Shown here in pieces: positions 40,599 to 52,600 of a stretch of 64,000 nucleotides of DNA. The notes under the pieces are model-generated. The model worked only from the letters and a program-made list of their open reading frames with translations, was not told the origin of the DNA and ran no database searches. The translations under genes were made by a program, and so were the position numbers. The stretch comes from Brachionus rotundiformis (taxonomy: Eukaryota > Rotifera > Eurotatoria > Ploima > Brachionidae). Location of the stretch: contig JAESIW010000118.1 in NCBI GenBank assembly GCA_016802295.1, positions 2,165,753-2,229,752 on the forward strand, given 5' to 3'. Each line of letters starts with the position of its first letter. Position 1 is the stretch's first letter.

Positions 40599-43500
40599 AT
40601 GAATAACCAAGAAGAAAATAATCTTACATTTTTTAAAAATGTTGATCAATACTACGAAAATAATGATTTAAATGATAATAGAAGAAATATTTTTCGTCGC
40701 TTAACTCATCGTGGTTCAGTTTCATCAATCGAACGACACAAGATTCGTCCAAAAAGAGAAATAAGTATTTATTTTAAATGAGAAATTGTAACTTTTAGTT
40801 AACTAAGTTTTTTATTTTTTGACAAATTTGGTCATAATATTTCCAAAAATTACATAATTAAATTTTTATGAATAAATTTTAATGAATTTTTTTTGCTAAA
40901 ATTTTAGTTTGCACCAACGTTGAGAATGTAAATGAAAGTATATTATACGTGAAGCAACCAAATCCGAAATCGATTCATGTAAATCAATCAACTATGTCTT
41001 TGGATCAAAACGACTTCTCGATTGGCAATGATGGTCAATCGTCCACTGGCAACATTTCCAACAAATACAACATTTCCAATTTTTTCAAACACATTTATTC
41101 CCTAAAATCGATCAATGTGTCTGTGCAGCCAATTCAATCAAGTCCCGATTTGAATCAATCGACTTCTAGTTTAACTAGTTCTGGTAGTAATAGTACATCT
41201 AAACAGTTCTGGATGCCAGATGAACAAGTTAGAGAATGTTTTCAGTGTAGCCAAAAATTTACCACAATCAGACGACGACATGTAATTAGGATTATATTTT
41301 TTTAAATTCAAATTATTAATTATTTTAATTTAGCATTGTAGAGTTTGTGGTCAAATATTCTGTTCAAAATGTTCAGAGCATGAAATTCCAAGCAAAATAA
41401 TTTGGCCAAATACAAATGGTAACATTCGTGCTTGCACATTTTGCCATTCGTTTGTAGCTGAAATACAAACATCTGGAAATGCTGATTTTAGACAAAACTC
41501 TAGCTCAATTAAAGAATTAATGAAACGATTATCTTTGCCAACATCTTACTTTAATTGTAAAATAATTTTAATTTTTTTCCATTTAAAAGTTTAAACCAAA
41601 TTTAAACATCTAGCTTTTTCAAATGCTGAACAAGATACAGTTCAAAGTCCTAGTATGGATTCGTCAAATACAAATCAATTTGGTCTCGGCAATTCATACT
41701 CTTCCACGGCTAGTATTTCAACTTTGCCATTGAATTCAATTGATGGCGTGTGTGACCAAAACCAAGATCTAAATAACCCATTCGATGTGAATGAGAACAA
41801 GGAAGATTTAAACAAACCTCTATCACACGAATCTGAATTGAAACAACTAATTCTTAACAATTCATCAGAATTGAGAAATTTATGGGTACAATTGTACCAC
41901 ACATCGGACGGAATTCAATTTACCACCAAGAGTATAAACAAATTTAGGAAAATTTATAATAGCATTAGTGGACGAGAACTCGTCGATTGGCTAATGAAAG
42001 CCAAAAGTGTATCCAAGTGAGTTAAATAAATAATAAATTTCTTTATTTATTTATTTATTTTATTTAAAATATTATTTGAGGAAGTCCTCAGGCCACTCAG
42101 AATGGATCATAGTCCTTCTTTTTTAGCCTGCTTAAATTTCTTTATTAAAAAGGCTGCAAATGCCGCTTTAAAATAATTTTAAAAAATTTTTAAATACTTA
42201 ATCAACTTAATCAACTAGTGATTAGAATAAAAATATATTTATTAAATTTTGTAGAGATCAAGCAATTGTTATCGGTCAAGCATTAATGCATGGCAAATGG
42301 CTTGAGTGTTCATATCAGCAAAATCCAAATCAAGCCAATTATTATCTAAATCCATCGGCGGCAAATAATGCTCATTTGGTCAACAAATTTGAACAAGTAT
42401 TCTGTGATGATAACACGTTCTATAAGCCAGGTGCATCGGCGCTCAATTTCAATCGAGATGAAGAGAATAAGATGGATGTTGAAGAAGAGCCCGAATGGAT
42501 TAAGGAAATAAACAAAATAATAAGTCCTGGTGTTGATACCGAGTCAACGTCTAGTTCATCAAGTCAAACAAATTTGAAAGAAGCTGCCATTGCTTCTGCC
42601 ATCAATGACCAAGACGAATCAATACAAAGCATTCCGTTTGTCAAACTAGAAGATAGAGCATGTCCAATCGACCATGCTGAGATTTTAACACCCAATATAC
42701 ATTCAAATTCACCAACAAGTGGTCACATTCCTAAGCAAAAATTGTCACCAAGTCTGAATACAGTCAATGATAATTTGCAAAAAGTTCACAAGCATGTCCA
42801 AAACGAAATACTTAAACAAATGCTTAAGATAAAAAACATTAGCTTTGATTGGTTTGGCATAATTGTTGACTTGGCATCACAGTGTGTCGATTTGGTAAAA
42901 CCTGACGTAAAGCATGACAACGACTCAATGGACATTAGAGCTTACATTAAAATAAAAAAACTTTTGTGTGGTAATAAGAACGATTCGCGTATAGTAAATG
43001 GTTTGGTATTTACCAAAAATTTAGCCCATAAAAGCATGAAAAACGACACAACTAGTCCTAAAGTTTTGCTTCTAAAATCGCCCATTGAATACAACAATCG
43101 TACTGGGGACAAAATTAGCTCATTGGAATCAATATACGCTGCCGAAAATCAATACATCAAAAACTACTGTTCAAAACTTTTGCTAAGATACAAGCCGGAC
43201 GTGTTGGTAGTAGAAAAATCAGTTGCTCGCATTGCCCAAGAAATATTCTTAATGTCCGATGTATCTCTAGCTTTAAATGTCAAATCAAGCATAATGGACA
43301 AGTTGGCCAGATTTTTACAAGCTGATCCAATGTATTCTATTGACGATCCGATTCGAAAACCAAAGCTCGGTTTTTGCTCAAAATTTCATGTGAAGACATA
43401 TCATTTGGTCAACGATAGGCACAAGTCACTCATGTTCTTCGAAGGTACACCAACCAATCTAGGTTGTACAATTTTACTTCACAGCCAGAATAAGCAAGAA

Positions 43501-46500
43501 CTTAAAGTAATTAAGAGAAATATTGTTTTTTTTTTTTTATTTTTCTATAATTCAGTTTAATTTTAATTTTTATGCTTGAAAAAAATTGGACAAATTTTAA
43601 ATTAATTTTTAATTTCAAAGACAATAATATTAGCGCATGTTTTAAGTTCAGAGCTACGAAATTAATTGTTTTCTAGAGAATTTGAATAGCTTTATTGTTT
43701 AAGAGAAATAGAGTAGAAAATGAAAAAATTATTGAAGTTTATGATCAAATTTAAATGAAAAATTATCATTCAATAAAGATTTTTATCTATCCTTTATTTT
43801 AAAAAGGAAAATTTTGCTAAATCATTACCAAATATTTTTAAAATTTAATAGAATTAAAAAATTCAACTAAAACAATAAATATTAAATATTTTTGTATTTA
43901 ATTTAAAAGTAGAAAAAAAACTACGTTAAAACTTATTTTAATATAAACAAATTAGCTGACATTTTTGAGCATGATCATTTAAATTTGATAATAAACTTTA
44001 AATTTATCATTAAAAAGCTCTCATTAAATCAATTTAATTACTTTTTGTCAATCTTATACAAGCAACAAAACTAAATAAATTAATAAATAAATTATTACAA
44101 CATTTTTATAAAATTTTTTTTTAATTTTTGAGAATGTCAAAGCAGTACTAAAATTTATGATTTTTGCCATTTACAATTCTAAATTGGAACAATCGTTTAT
44201 ATTGGACAAGTATGCTGATTTTGATCTACATAATAGTAAATTTATTTTATATATTTTTATTATCGTTTCTTTAATATAAATAAAATAAAAATAAAGATGT
44301 AATGTTTGACTCAATGATTAGTGGTGACGAATCTGAATTGGCTAATAACAAAACTGGATTATTTATACAAGCTCAAATTGAAGAAGACGAACATGATTTG
44401 GGCTTGATAATGAGGACAAATAATGAGCAGCATGTGACACTTGAGCACGAAAGCGAAGCCAAAGAATTAGTTAACACTTTGCCTGTGCTGGTCGATCAGA
44501 ATCCATTGGAATCAAGCAATCAACATTTACAAGAGTGTGACAACAAGTCTCTAAAGCTTACCATTTGTGAACAACATAGCGAAAAAGCGAACGGAAATTT
44601 AAATAGAAATTTTAAGCTATTAATTGATGATCTACATTTGTCATGTTCGCCATTTATTAAATATAATATGCCTTATTTACTTCAGGAAGATAACAGTGAT
44701 CCGTTGAGAGTTTACTTGCCAAAAAATTACATGAATTATCTTGACTCTTTAATTCTGCTCTTGGATAGCCAGCTTGCGGCAAAAAATGGCTCAATAATAT
44801 CACCAAATAGAAATAGTAACATTTATTCAACTGAGGATAGTGAGAAAAATGCTCAAATACACCAATTTTTGTTGATGCATTTAACCAAATCGTTGGATGA
44901 TAAACAAATACAAAAATTGTACGCTGATTATAAGTCTCGTGGTGGAATGTCAACAAATATTTATGCCAGTGGTCAACGCAGACTTGTACTCAAGGACATC
45001 GAAAATGACCAAGAATCTATTGAAAACCAGAATGACTCAACAAAGACAAATGTGTTCGATTGTTTGGACATATTCAATCGTCAACATTTGGCCGTTCTTT
45101 ATGTCAATCAATGCGAAACATCGCCAGTCTATCCAAGCATTTGTCAAAAACCACGTGTAATAAACATGAAATTCTACACCGAAAATGACATGACATTGGG
45201 AAGCTTTTTGGCAAAAAATTGTTTTAGAAACGAGTATAAATGTACAAACGAAATGTGCTCGTTGCCAATTGTATTGCATACTCGCTCGTTTGTTCATGGT
45301 GATACCAAAATAACTATTCGTATGAGTGTCGTACCAAATACACCACAATCTCAATCAAATATCACTCAACAATCCAACAATCAAACACACAACCAGTCAC
45401 AAAACGAATCCACTAATTCACCAACACAATCGTCAATTGGTCAAGTAAATGCCAACGCTAAATCAACAACAAATCAACCGAATAGTATGTCTATTTTGTC
45501 TGTATCGTCTCTATTGTCCAAGAGTCCATCACAATCAAGCAATCAATCCAATCAATCACTAGCCACATCATCTATGTCACAATCACAATCACAAGCTCAA
45601 ATGACATCATTACAAGAGCAAATTGGTCAAATAGATCAAGGACAGCCAGTATACGACGATATAAACATATTTATGTGGTCTGTGTGCAAGCTATGCAACA
45701 AATCTAGCAAAAAAGTAGCCATGTCGCCGGACACATGGTCATTTTCGTTGGCCAAATTTCTCGAATTAACATTTCATGCCCAATGTGCTTATCATCAATT
45801 TAATCCAGAGCCTAGCGAACCTCAATGCACTCATTCACTATTTTATGACAATTATCAATATTTTAGATATAAAAATGTTGTCACCGTATTTTCAACAAAT
45901 AAAATAAGTATCAAAAAATTGCACTTGCCAGATACTCATTTAAAGCGTATGCACCATGTAAAAAAACGTCACGAATACATTGACCAAATAAAGCAAATGT
46001 ACGAAAAAGGACTTGGTTTATCGAGCTCTTTGATCGAAAAGCTAAATCAAATTAAAACACATAGCCTAAGTGATAAGCAATTGACTAAGTTGGATCAATA
46101 CTTGTCACAGATAAATAGTGACACTAGTTTAAAAAGCAAAATTGAAAAAATAAATTTAATTTTGACCAATAACTGTGTGAATGCACAACAACAACAACAA
46201 CAACAACAACAAGCATCATCAGATACAATTAGTTACCAAGACCAAGAAATAAATTATGCATTTATTGATTTGTTAATGATTGATTTGAAAAAGTATTTGA
46301 CCAATTTTGTCACATATTGGAACACTAAAGTAATCGAATTGTTCAGTAACAAAAAAACTAAGTCTGATGACGATATAAAGTCACCACTCGTCACTCAATC
46401 GTTCAACGATTCAATTGACACTCAACCATCATCAAATATGCACCCACACTCTCAGTCGTCACAAATAATATCACAACAACAAGGTATTCCAATATATATT

Positions 46501-48486
46501 TATTATAATAATTATTATTATATTAGATCTAAATCCTCATAGACAATAAATATTAAAAATTTAAATATCATTTTCTATGATTAAACTAAAACATACATTC
46601 AAACAGGAAAAATAATTACTAATTTTATTTATTTATTTATTATTTAAGCCATATCAAAAAAGAGTTAGTAATTCTTTAACTATTAATTTTATTTTTATTT
46701 ATTTGTATTGTTGTTATAATCATTTATCTATCTATGAATATAAAATCATTTATTATTTTAGTATTTTATTATTTTTGTTTATCTTATTAGACAATTAAAT
46801 TATCAATTATGCTTCTTTTTTTAAGATTTTTTTTAAGTTTCTTATACAAGAATTGAAAATTTTGCATTTTTTATCAAATAAAATTTATTAAGTTTATATT
46901 TCTCAACTACTTCAACATTTGTTGTTGTGATCCTTATTTAATATTCTCTATCATAAGCTCAAATTTAATAATACTTTTTTGCGTCACTTAATTATAAATA
47001 AACTAGAAATTTTTATTGGTTTAAAATAAAATTAATGTTTAAAATAATTTACAAGATTTTATTAATTTATCTTATTTATTTTGAAGGAAAAGCAATTGTC
47101 CCAAATGATCAATCACTTGAGTATGGCTCGCTGCTTAGCGATAGCCCAGTTATTGACCACGATGAAAGTGTAAACAAGTCAACTCAAAACTCTCAATCGG
47201 CTATTGCCATTGGCAAACGTTTTATTGCTAGTTTTATAGCATCGTCAACATTTCAACCACTCAAATTGCCATTTGCCGAAGACGAACATTACATTCTCAG
47301 CACTGAGTCGATCTATTACGTAGATGAAAAATATCTGAGTTCAATTATTGCATTTGCTTTAGGTTCACGTGAATACAATGAATACCAGCAAAATTGGTGC
47401 AAAATGGATATTAAGAAATTATACCCCAATTCCCCAATTCAATTAAATCAACATCAACATCAGCAACAGCAACAGCAACAGCAACACATGCAGCATCATC
47501 AGCGCCAAAATCAACAAGATATTGACGAATTTGATTCATCAGCTAATTTAAAGTCAAATCTACATTTTGAAATTCAATTCTCAGATTCTAGTTCCAAGTT
47601 TTACTGCAAGGCATATCATGCCGAATTGTTTAGTCGTCTTCGTAAACTAGTTATGCCAAATGAAGAGGACAAGTTCATTAATTCATTGTTTAGATGTGTT
47701 AATTGGGAAGCAAAAGGAGGCAAATCAAATTCACAATTCAGAAAAACACTAGACAATAGATTTATATTAAAAGAGATGTCCAAACAGGAAGTTGCTTCTT
47801 TTGTTGAATTTGCTCCCGACTATATTAACTATTTGATCGATTCGATAGAAAACAAAAAGGCAACAGCAATGGCTAAAATATTTGGTGCATTTAAAATATG
47901 CATGATGAAAAATTCGGCCATTTCATCAAGCAAAGCAATCAAGATAGATATTATTGTTATGGAAAATTTGTTTGTTAACAATAAGTCTACCAAATCGATT
48001 CAAATATTTGATCTAAAGGGTTCTGAACGTAATCGATTGATTCAAGTAAATCAGTCGAGCTCACATGCACAAACCATTTCATCTCAATCAAATGACAAAG
48101 ATGTTGTCTTACTTGATGAAAATTTTCTTCGATGGTCATTTGACAATCCCATTTACATAAAGCCTCATTCAAAGTATGTGCTCATGAAAGCAATTGAAAA
48201 CGATTCCAAATTTTTAAGCAGTAAATACATCATGGACTATTCATTATTGTGCGGCATAGATACAGAAAACAATCAAGTTAAAGTTGGACTTATAGACTAC
48301 TTGAGAGCTTTTACATGGGATAAAAAAGTCGAAACATATATAAAAAAAACAATTGGAGGATCACAAGGTAAAATGCCAACAATTGTTTCACCAGAAGTTT
48401 ACAAAACAAGATTTATTAATGCAATAGATAGATACTTTCAACAAGTTCCCGATCAATGGTACGAGGATAACTTAATCAATATGTGA
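40599..48486 (+). CDS. PIKFYVE: 1-phosphatidylinositol 3-phosphate 5-kinase (PIKfyve/Fab1)
   Basis: Makes PI(3,5)P2 on endosomes and lysosomes. Eight exons: 40599-40764, 40908-41281, 41334-41556, 41614-42016, 42255-43506, 44133-44235, 44297-46483 and 47087-48486; phases match throughout, giving about 2035 aa against about 2100 in human. The FYVE finger (about 157-225) has RRRHHCRVCG across intron 2. The DEP domain is at about 335-410. The CCT/GroEL-like domain (about 575-850) is in exons 5-6, and a Cys-rich region with Ser/Gln-rich inserts follows. The C-terminal PIP kinase has DLKGSERNR, MDYSLLCGID and GLIDYLRAFTWDKKVE. A His/Gln run interrupts the kinase N lobe. The ATG at 40599 is the first in frame. 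The last 693 coding bases are copied in inverse orientation at 56269-56961. Confidence 0.93.
42055..42125 (-). repeat. Retroelement 3'-end repeat, copy 2
   Basis: In PIKfyve intron 4. Read on the minus strand it matches the repeat at 33640-33720 and ends in the same AAATAAATAAAT tail. Its sequence further upstream (to about 42165 on the plus strand) is not clearly shared. Confidence 0.5.
43735..43999. mobile_element. MITE, copy 2
   Basis: In PIKfyve intron 5. The left end AAGTTTATGATCAAATTTAA is matched in inverse orientation at the right end with one mismatch. The right end also carries the TTTTTGAGCATGATCATTT block shared with the copy at 34127-34413. About 265 bp, no ORF. The left end lacks the GATCATGCTC core, so this copy is more decayed. 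Confidence 0.6.
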
Positions 48487-49504
48487 CTTTATTTTATCAA
48501 TTTTATTATTTCTATCATCATCATTAATTTTTATTATTATTATTATCATTATTATTATCATTATTTATTATTTATTATTATCATTAATTTTACTACTTTT
48601 ATATTTACTAATATTATTACTTTATTTAAAGCTTTTTTTATATCACTATTATTTTGTTTTTATCTCTACAATGTAAAGAAATTTATACTACAAAAATGAA
48701 TTACTATATTTAAAAGAATAAATTAAATTGATTAAGAATTTTTTAATAAAAATTTCTTTATTTAAAACCAAATTCAAGCATGTAAATAAAACAAGATAAT
48801 TATATAAACTAAAATCATCATGCCATAAAATTTTCACAAAAATATTTATCTTTTGTTAAAAATTTAAACTGATTTTACGCGAAGAACTGAAGAAATTTAT
48901 GTGAATGTATTCATGAAATATCTTATGAATACTTCATAAAAAAGAATCAGGAATAATATTTTGACCTAGTGCTTCATTTATTTATTTATTAAATTCTTCG
49001 ACTGATCTTTCGTCAACCAACTCGGTGATTTAGCGTTTAAACATCTCAAAATGGAATCATAATTTCTAGCATAAGTTTTATTTTCTCTTATTTTTAAATT
49101 TCACTATGATGTGTTTACAAGTTAATTTTTAACCTTTTCAAAAAAAGCTATTAGATTTTTAAATTTTTATTCTTTTCTTTTGTACTAACTTTTACAAAAC
49201 CAATATTTTATTTTTCACAAAAATTTATTTACTGTTTTCGTCTATTTTGCTCTTTTTTAAATAAATTTTAATGATTCAGTTTTTTAGAAAATCTAGAAAT
49301 AAAAATCACTTTAAAGTATTTGAAGTGCATTTAAAAAAATAAAGTTAAAAAAAATATTACGGAATTTTAAAATGTTTTTAAATTTTTCTAGTAATCATCT
49401 AAAAATACCTTTTAAATTTTGAATAGAGTAATTTCGTATGGGTTAATATATTAAAATAACTTTATTAGCTAATTTTTTTTCATTTTGTTTTATAAAATAG
49501 ACTA
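48487..49504. other. Intergenic within the left arm
   Basis: PIKfyve 3' flank with a TTA/ATC repeat near 48508-48600, then AT-rich DNA up to the fucosyltransferase-like gene. It is repeated in the right arm at 55251-56268. No gene seen. Confidence 0.5.
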
Positions 49505-50561
49505 ATGAACAAATTACTGAATTTTTTTCTCCTAATTCTCGTTTTTAATATATATTTTATTTACATTTATTACACAAACGTGTTCAAAAATTTTTCAAGT
49601 TTAAAAATGAATAAAATACAAAACAAAAATAAACTTGTTCGGTATAAGTGTGTTACGAGCTATTGCGGGGGTCGTTTCAGACAGACTCAGGGGAATATGC
49701 TCAGCATGGGCTATTGCAAAGTTGACTGGACGCCGCCTTGAGCTCAACATTCAAAAGCCATGCTCACTTAGCAACTATTTTCTACCCAACAAATTGAACT
49801 GGTCTCTTAGCGAAACAAAAAACAAGACTGTGTTTCAGATAGGCCCTAAGCATTCGATTTTAAAAAATCTTTCCAAGTTAAATATAAACGAATTTTTCAG
49901 CAAATATGACATAATAGAACTTACAAATTTTAATGCGATTTTAATACATTTATTAAATAGAAATCCATTTTTTCAAAACAGAATAAAAGAGCTTGGATTT
50001 AGCTCGTATAATTTTACCTATCAAATTTTAGTTAAGATCGTTTATTTTGATCTGTTCAAGCTTAGACCACGACTACAGCGCATCAATGACAAGTTTTTAG
50101 ATGAAGCACATCCGAAAAATGAAACTAAGCTAATTTGTGCCCAGGTCAGAATTGGTGGCACAAGACCCAATGTGGCCCATGACGCCCAGTTCATGTCAAT
50201 CAATAAAACAATCTATTTTTGGAAATTTATCAATGAGACTTTTATTCAAAAAAAGAATTTGACTGATTATAGAATTTTTGTCACTTCTGATACTCAAGCT
50301 GTGCATTTAGAAGCAAGAAAATTTTTTTCAGACAGAAAAATGGTACACATTGGTGGTGACTATATTCACATAGATAGAACTAAAATAAACAAAAAGGAGT
50401 GTTTTAAGGCGGATAAAGTTTACATGGATTTTCATGTAATGCAAAATTGTGACATGGCTGTGATTGGCATGGGTGGATTTGGTTACACGAGCATGCTTAT
50501 TAGGCCAAACCCTTCCAAAAATCTGTATAGATTCTCCAACCAAAATTTCATAAAATTATAA
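49505..50561 (+). pseudogene. Fucosyltransferase-like type II glycosyltransferase, frameshifted
   Basis: Two overlapping frames together make one protein of about 350 residues. The first frame gives a short cytoplasmic start and a signal anchor (about residues 5-25, LLNFFLLILVFNIYFIYIYY), then RYKCVTSYCGG. The second frame, offset by one base, continues with VVSDRLRGICSAWAIAKLTG, a GDR-x-x-G type entry motif of GDP-fucose transferases, and ends with AVIGMGGFGYTSMLIRP. The switch falls at a run of five G at 49667-49671; one base fewer would keep the frame. The domain arrangement suits a Golgi fucosyltransferase of the NodZ/alpha-1,2-like superfamily, but I cannot place it in a precise GT family. 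It may be a dead gene, a recoded gene or a sequencing error. Confidence 0.6.
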
Positions 50562-51608
50562 TTTTTTCTTTAATTTTAATTGAAACATTTTAAAAGATTT
50601 ATTATTAGAACAATTTTTTCCCCTATAAGAGTTGTCAAAAACCACGTTTGGCTACTTTTACCGTTCGTCTTTGACGATAAAATAAGAGGTTAAGGGTTTA
50701 GGATTAAAGATCAAGATTTTACCAAAATAACTAAAATTTAATTTTAAAACAAATCAAGGTATCAAGTCAGTTCAGTCTTTCGGTCCGTGCGTCGAAAAGA
50801 CGATAAGTTCATAGTAAGTGTTTGGGGTTGCCTAGATTTTACCAAAAAACTAAAAATTAATTTTAAAAAAAATCTCCTTTTAAGTTTATATTGATAAACT
50901 TGTAAGCTTAATATTTTAGTTTGACTCAATTCGTCAATTCGAGCTTTAATTTAATCCCTGTTTGCTTGTTTATTTAAATCAAATTGTGTAAAAGATAAGA
51001 AATGTCTATCGTTGTCATTTATTCAATCAAATATTGTTTTAATTTTTCCATTTGTTTTTACGATTGTTGCCAAGTGTCGACTTTTATATTTTTCTTCATA
51101 TGTATAATCAAATAAATATTTCCATAAACTAAATTATTCATTATTTTTCTAAAGTTAAACAAATATATTTTCTTTCCATTCATTGATTTGAAAAAAAATT
51201 TGCTTTTTTAAATTGTGTCAGTATTACTGTCAAAAACATAATTTGTTGGCGGCGACGACCATTGACCTCTTCTGCTTTTTTTGTGCTATTCTTCTCTTTT
51301 ATTAGAAATTTTTTTTCAAATTAATTCATAATTGAATTTGCCATTCAAAAATGTTTATCAGATATAAAAAATTTGGCTCAATCAATAGCTTTATGTTTTT
51401 TTGAGTATTTTTTTTTTGTGTTTAAATTTTTTTAATTTAAGAGTTTTTTCTCGTGGTTATCGGTTTAGGGTTTTGGGTTAGATAGATTTAATTCAGCAAC
51501 TATATCTGAATGATCACTAAACTAAGTGTTAAACGGTTGACATTTTTTTTTTTTTATTTTGTTTTATTGTTTGTCGAAAAAAGACCGGTCCAATTGTGAT
51601 TTATTTTT
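50562..51608. other. Subtelomeric repeats with degenerate telomeric motifs
   Basis: Part of the left arm. A sequence beginning GATTTTACCAAAA(T)AACTAAAA occurs twice, near 50714 and 50835, about 121 bp apart. Each copy is preceded by a degraded telomere-like tract (GGTTAAGGGTTTAGG near 50688; GTTTGGGGTT near 50819). Another tract, GGTTTAGGGTTTTGGGTTAG, lies near 51462. The same TTGCCTAGATTTTACC block occurs inverted in the spacer. Confidence 0.6.
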
Positions 51609-51821
51609 ATGTTTTCGTATAAGAAAAAGACGGTTCTAGATTTAATTTTTGCTTTATATAGTCCAGATATTTTTTATTGCACGTCGTTGTTAAAGTCAAT
51701 TATGAAATCGCCAAAATTAAACAAATTATATAAATTTGCAAAACCCTTTCTGACTCATTTTTTGAGCGGAATTCAGATTCCGTGTAAAAATTGCTTTGTC
51801 GTCGAAAAGGACGCTCTGTAA
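51609..51821 (+). CDS. Doubtful 70-codon ORF in the left arm
   Basis: The ORF starts at an ATG and encodes a basic 70-residue peptide with Cys near its end (IPCKNCFVVEKD). It has no recognised homologue and lies in repeated subtelomeric DNA. It is repeated exactly at 52934-53146 on the minus strand because of the palindrome. It may be a fragment of a mobile element; I give it low weight. Confidence 0.2.
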   Translation: MFSYKKKTVLDLIFALYSPDIFYCTSLLKSIMKSPKLNKLYKFAKPFLTHFLSGIQIPCKNCFVVEKDAL

Positions 51822-51999
51822 GCTCGATCAAATTCAAAAAATTGCCTTAATTTATCCCTCACGCCTCCACCTAACATCAAAAAAAAAAGTCTATTTTCGT
51901 AATCAGCACACTCGATACATTACAGTTATTTAGCTTAGTCAAAAAATTCAATTAGATTTCAAATATATAATCGAATTCTTCGAATATATAAAATAATAT

Positions 52000-52137
52000 G
52001 TGAATAAAACTAAATGTAATTGCCAGTCGAGAAATTGTCAAGCTTGTACCTGTAAAAAAAATGATTTAATATGTACTGAAACATGTCATAATAATGCATC
52101 ATGTCAAAATAATAAACAGCAAAATAGAAATTGTTGA
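52000..52137 (+). other. Cys-rich ORF fragment in spacer
   Basis: 46 codons opening right after a stop codon. The peptide has regularly spaced cysteines (KCNCQSRNCQACTCKK, then LICTETCHNNASCQN), a CXC-like zinc-binding pattern. Such modules end some transposon and tesmin-like proteins. There is no ATG, so it is probably an exon or a relic of a mobile element. Confidence 0.35.
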
Positions 52138-52391
52138 AGTTAAAACAAATTAAATGTTTTTTCATTAACAAACTTTAGGGTTAGTAGAAATTAAATCTTA
52201 AATTTAGAGAATTATTGAGAATTATAAATTGCAAAATTTTTGACACGAATGATTCCCAAATAAATTAGAAATTTCTATTTTAGAAGAAAGTTTCGCAACA
52301 ATCATCCTCGATTAATAAAAATGAATTCTAATAAAACATTTAATAAAGTTTCAAAATTTAAAATTTCTTTTAAATAAATTTTGAAAAATAA

Positions 52392-52600
52392 ATGCCTTCA
52401 TTTAGTTCATCGATAGGGATCTCTGATAGGTCAAACGATGAATCACAAGAAAACATTTATTTGTCTATCGTATCAGAGAAAAAAAATAAATAGTCTTTCT
52501 CTAGACTTGCAACCAATTGATTTGGCTGAAAGTCAATTCCGGGTTTTTTACCATCGTCTCGATAAGAAAAAAATTTCAGCCCTCCAGCAAATTACGTTCT
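52392..52600 (+). pseudogene. Relic of the 57167 cassette gene in the spacer
   Basis: One frame encodes LDLQPIDLAESQF and, a few residues on, RLDKK. The intact gene at 57167-57712 has FDMQTIDLSESQF and RLDKK at the same spacing. Upstream an ATG opens in a different frame that ends in a stop before this block, so at least one frameshift separates them. Downstream the similarity is lost after about 52580. It lies opposite in orientation to the intact gene. Confidence 0.65.

Larger units (their letters stand above)
47794..51916 (+). repeat. Left arm of 4.1 kb inverted repeat
   Basis: Pairs with 52839-56961: every feature compared (stop codon of PIKfyve, both reading frames of the fucosyltransferase-like gene, the 70-codon ORF) has coordinates summing to 104755, so there are no net indels. 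No mismatch was found in the stretches I compared. The inner boundary is set by divergence after CTCGAT at 51916. The arm runs from a codon boundary inside PIKfyve exon 8 outward. Confidence 0.9.

Noticed and set aside
44657..45354. Antisense ORFs inside PIKfyve exon 7
   Set aside because: Shadow frames; the sense strand is the conserved gene.
49505..50561. Two separate overlapping genes
   Set aside because: The two frames give consecutive halves of one glycosyltransferase, so a frameshift is simpler.
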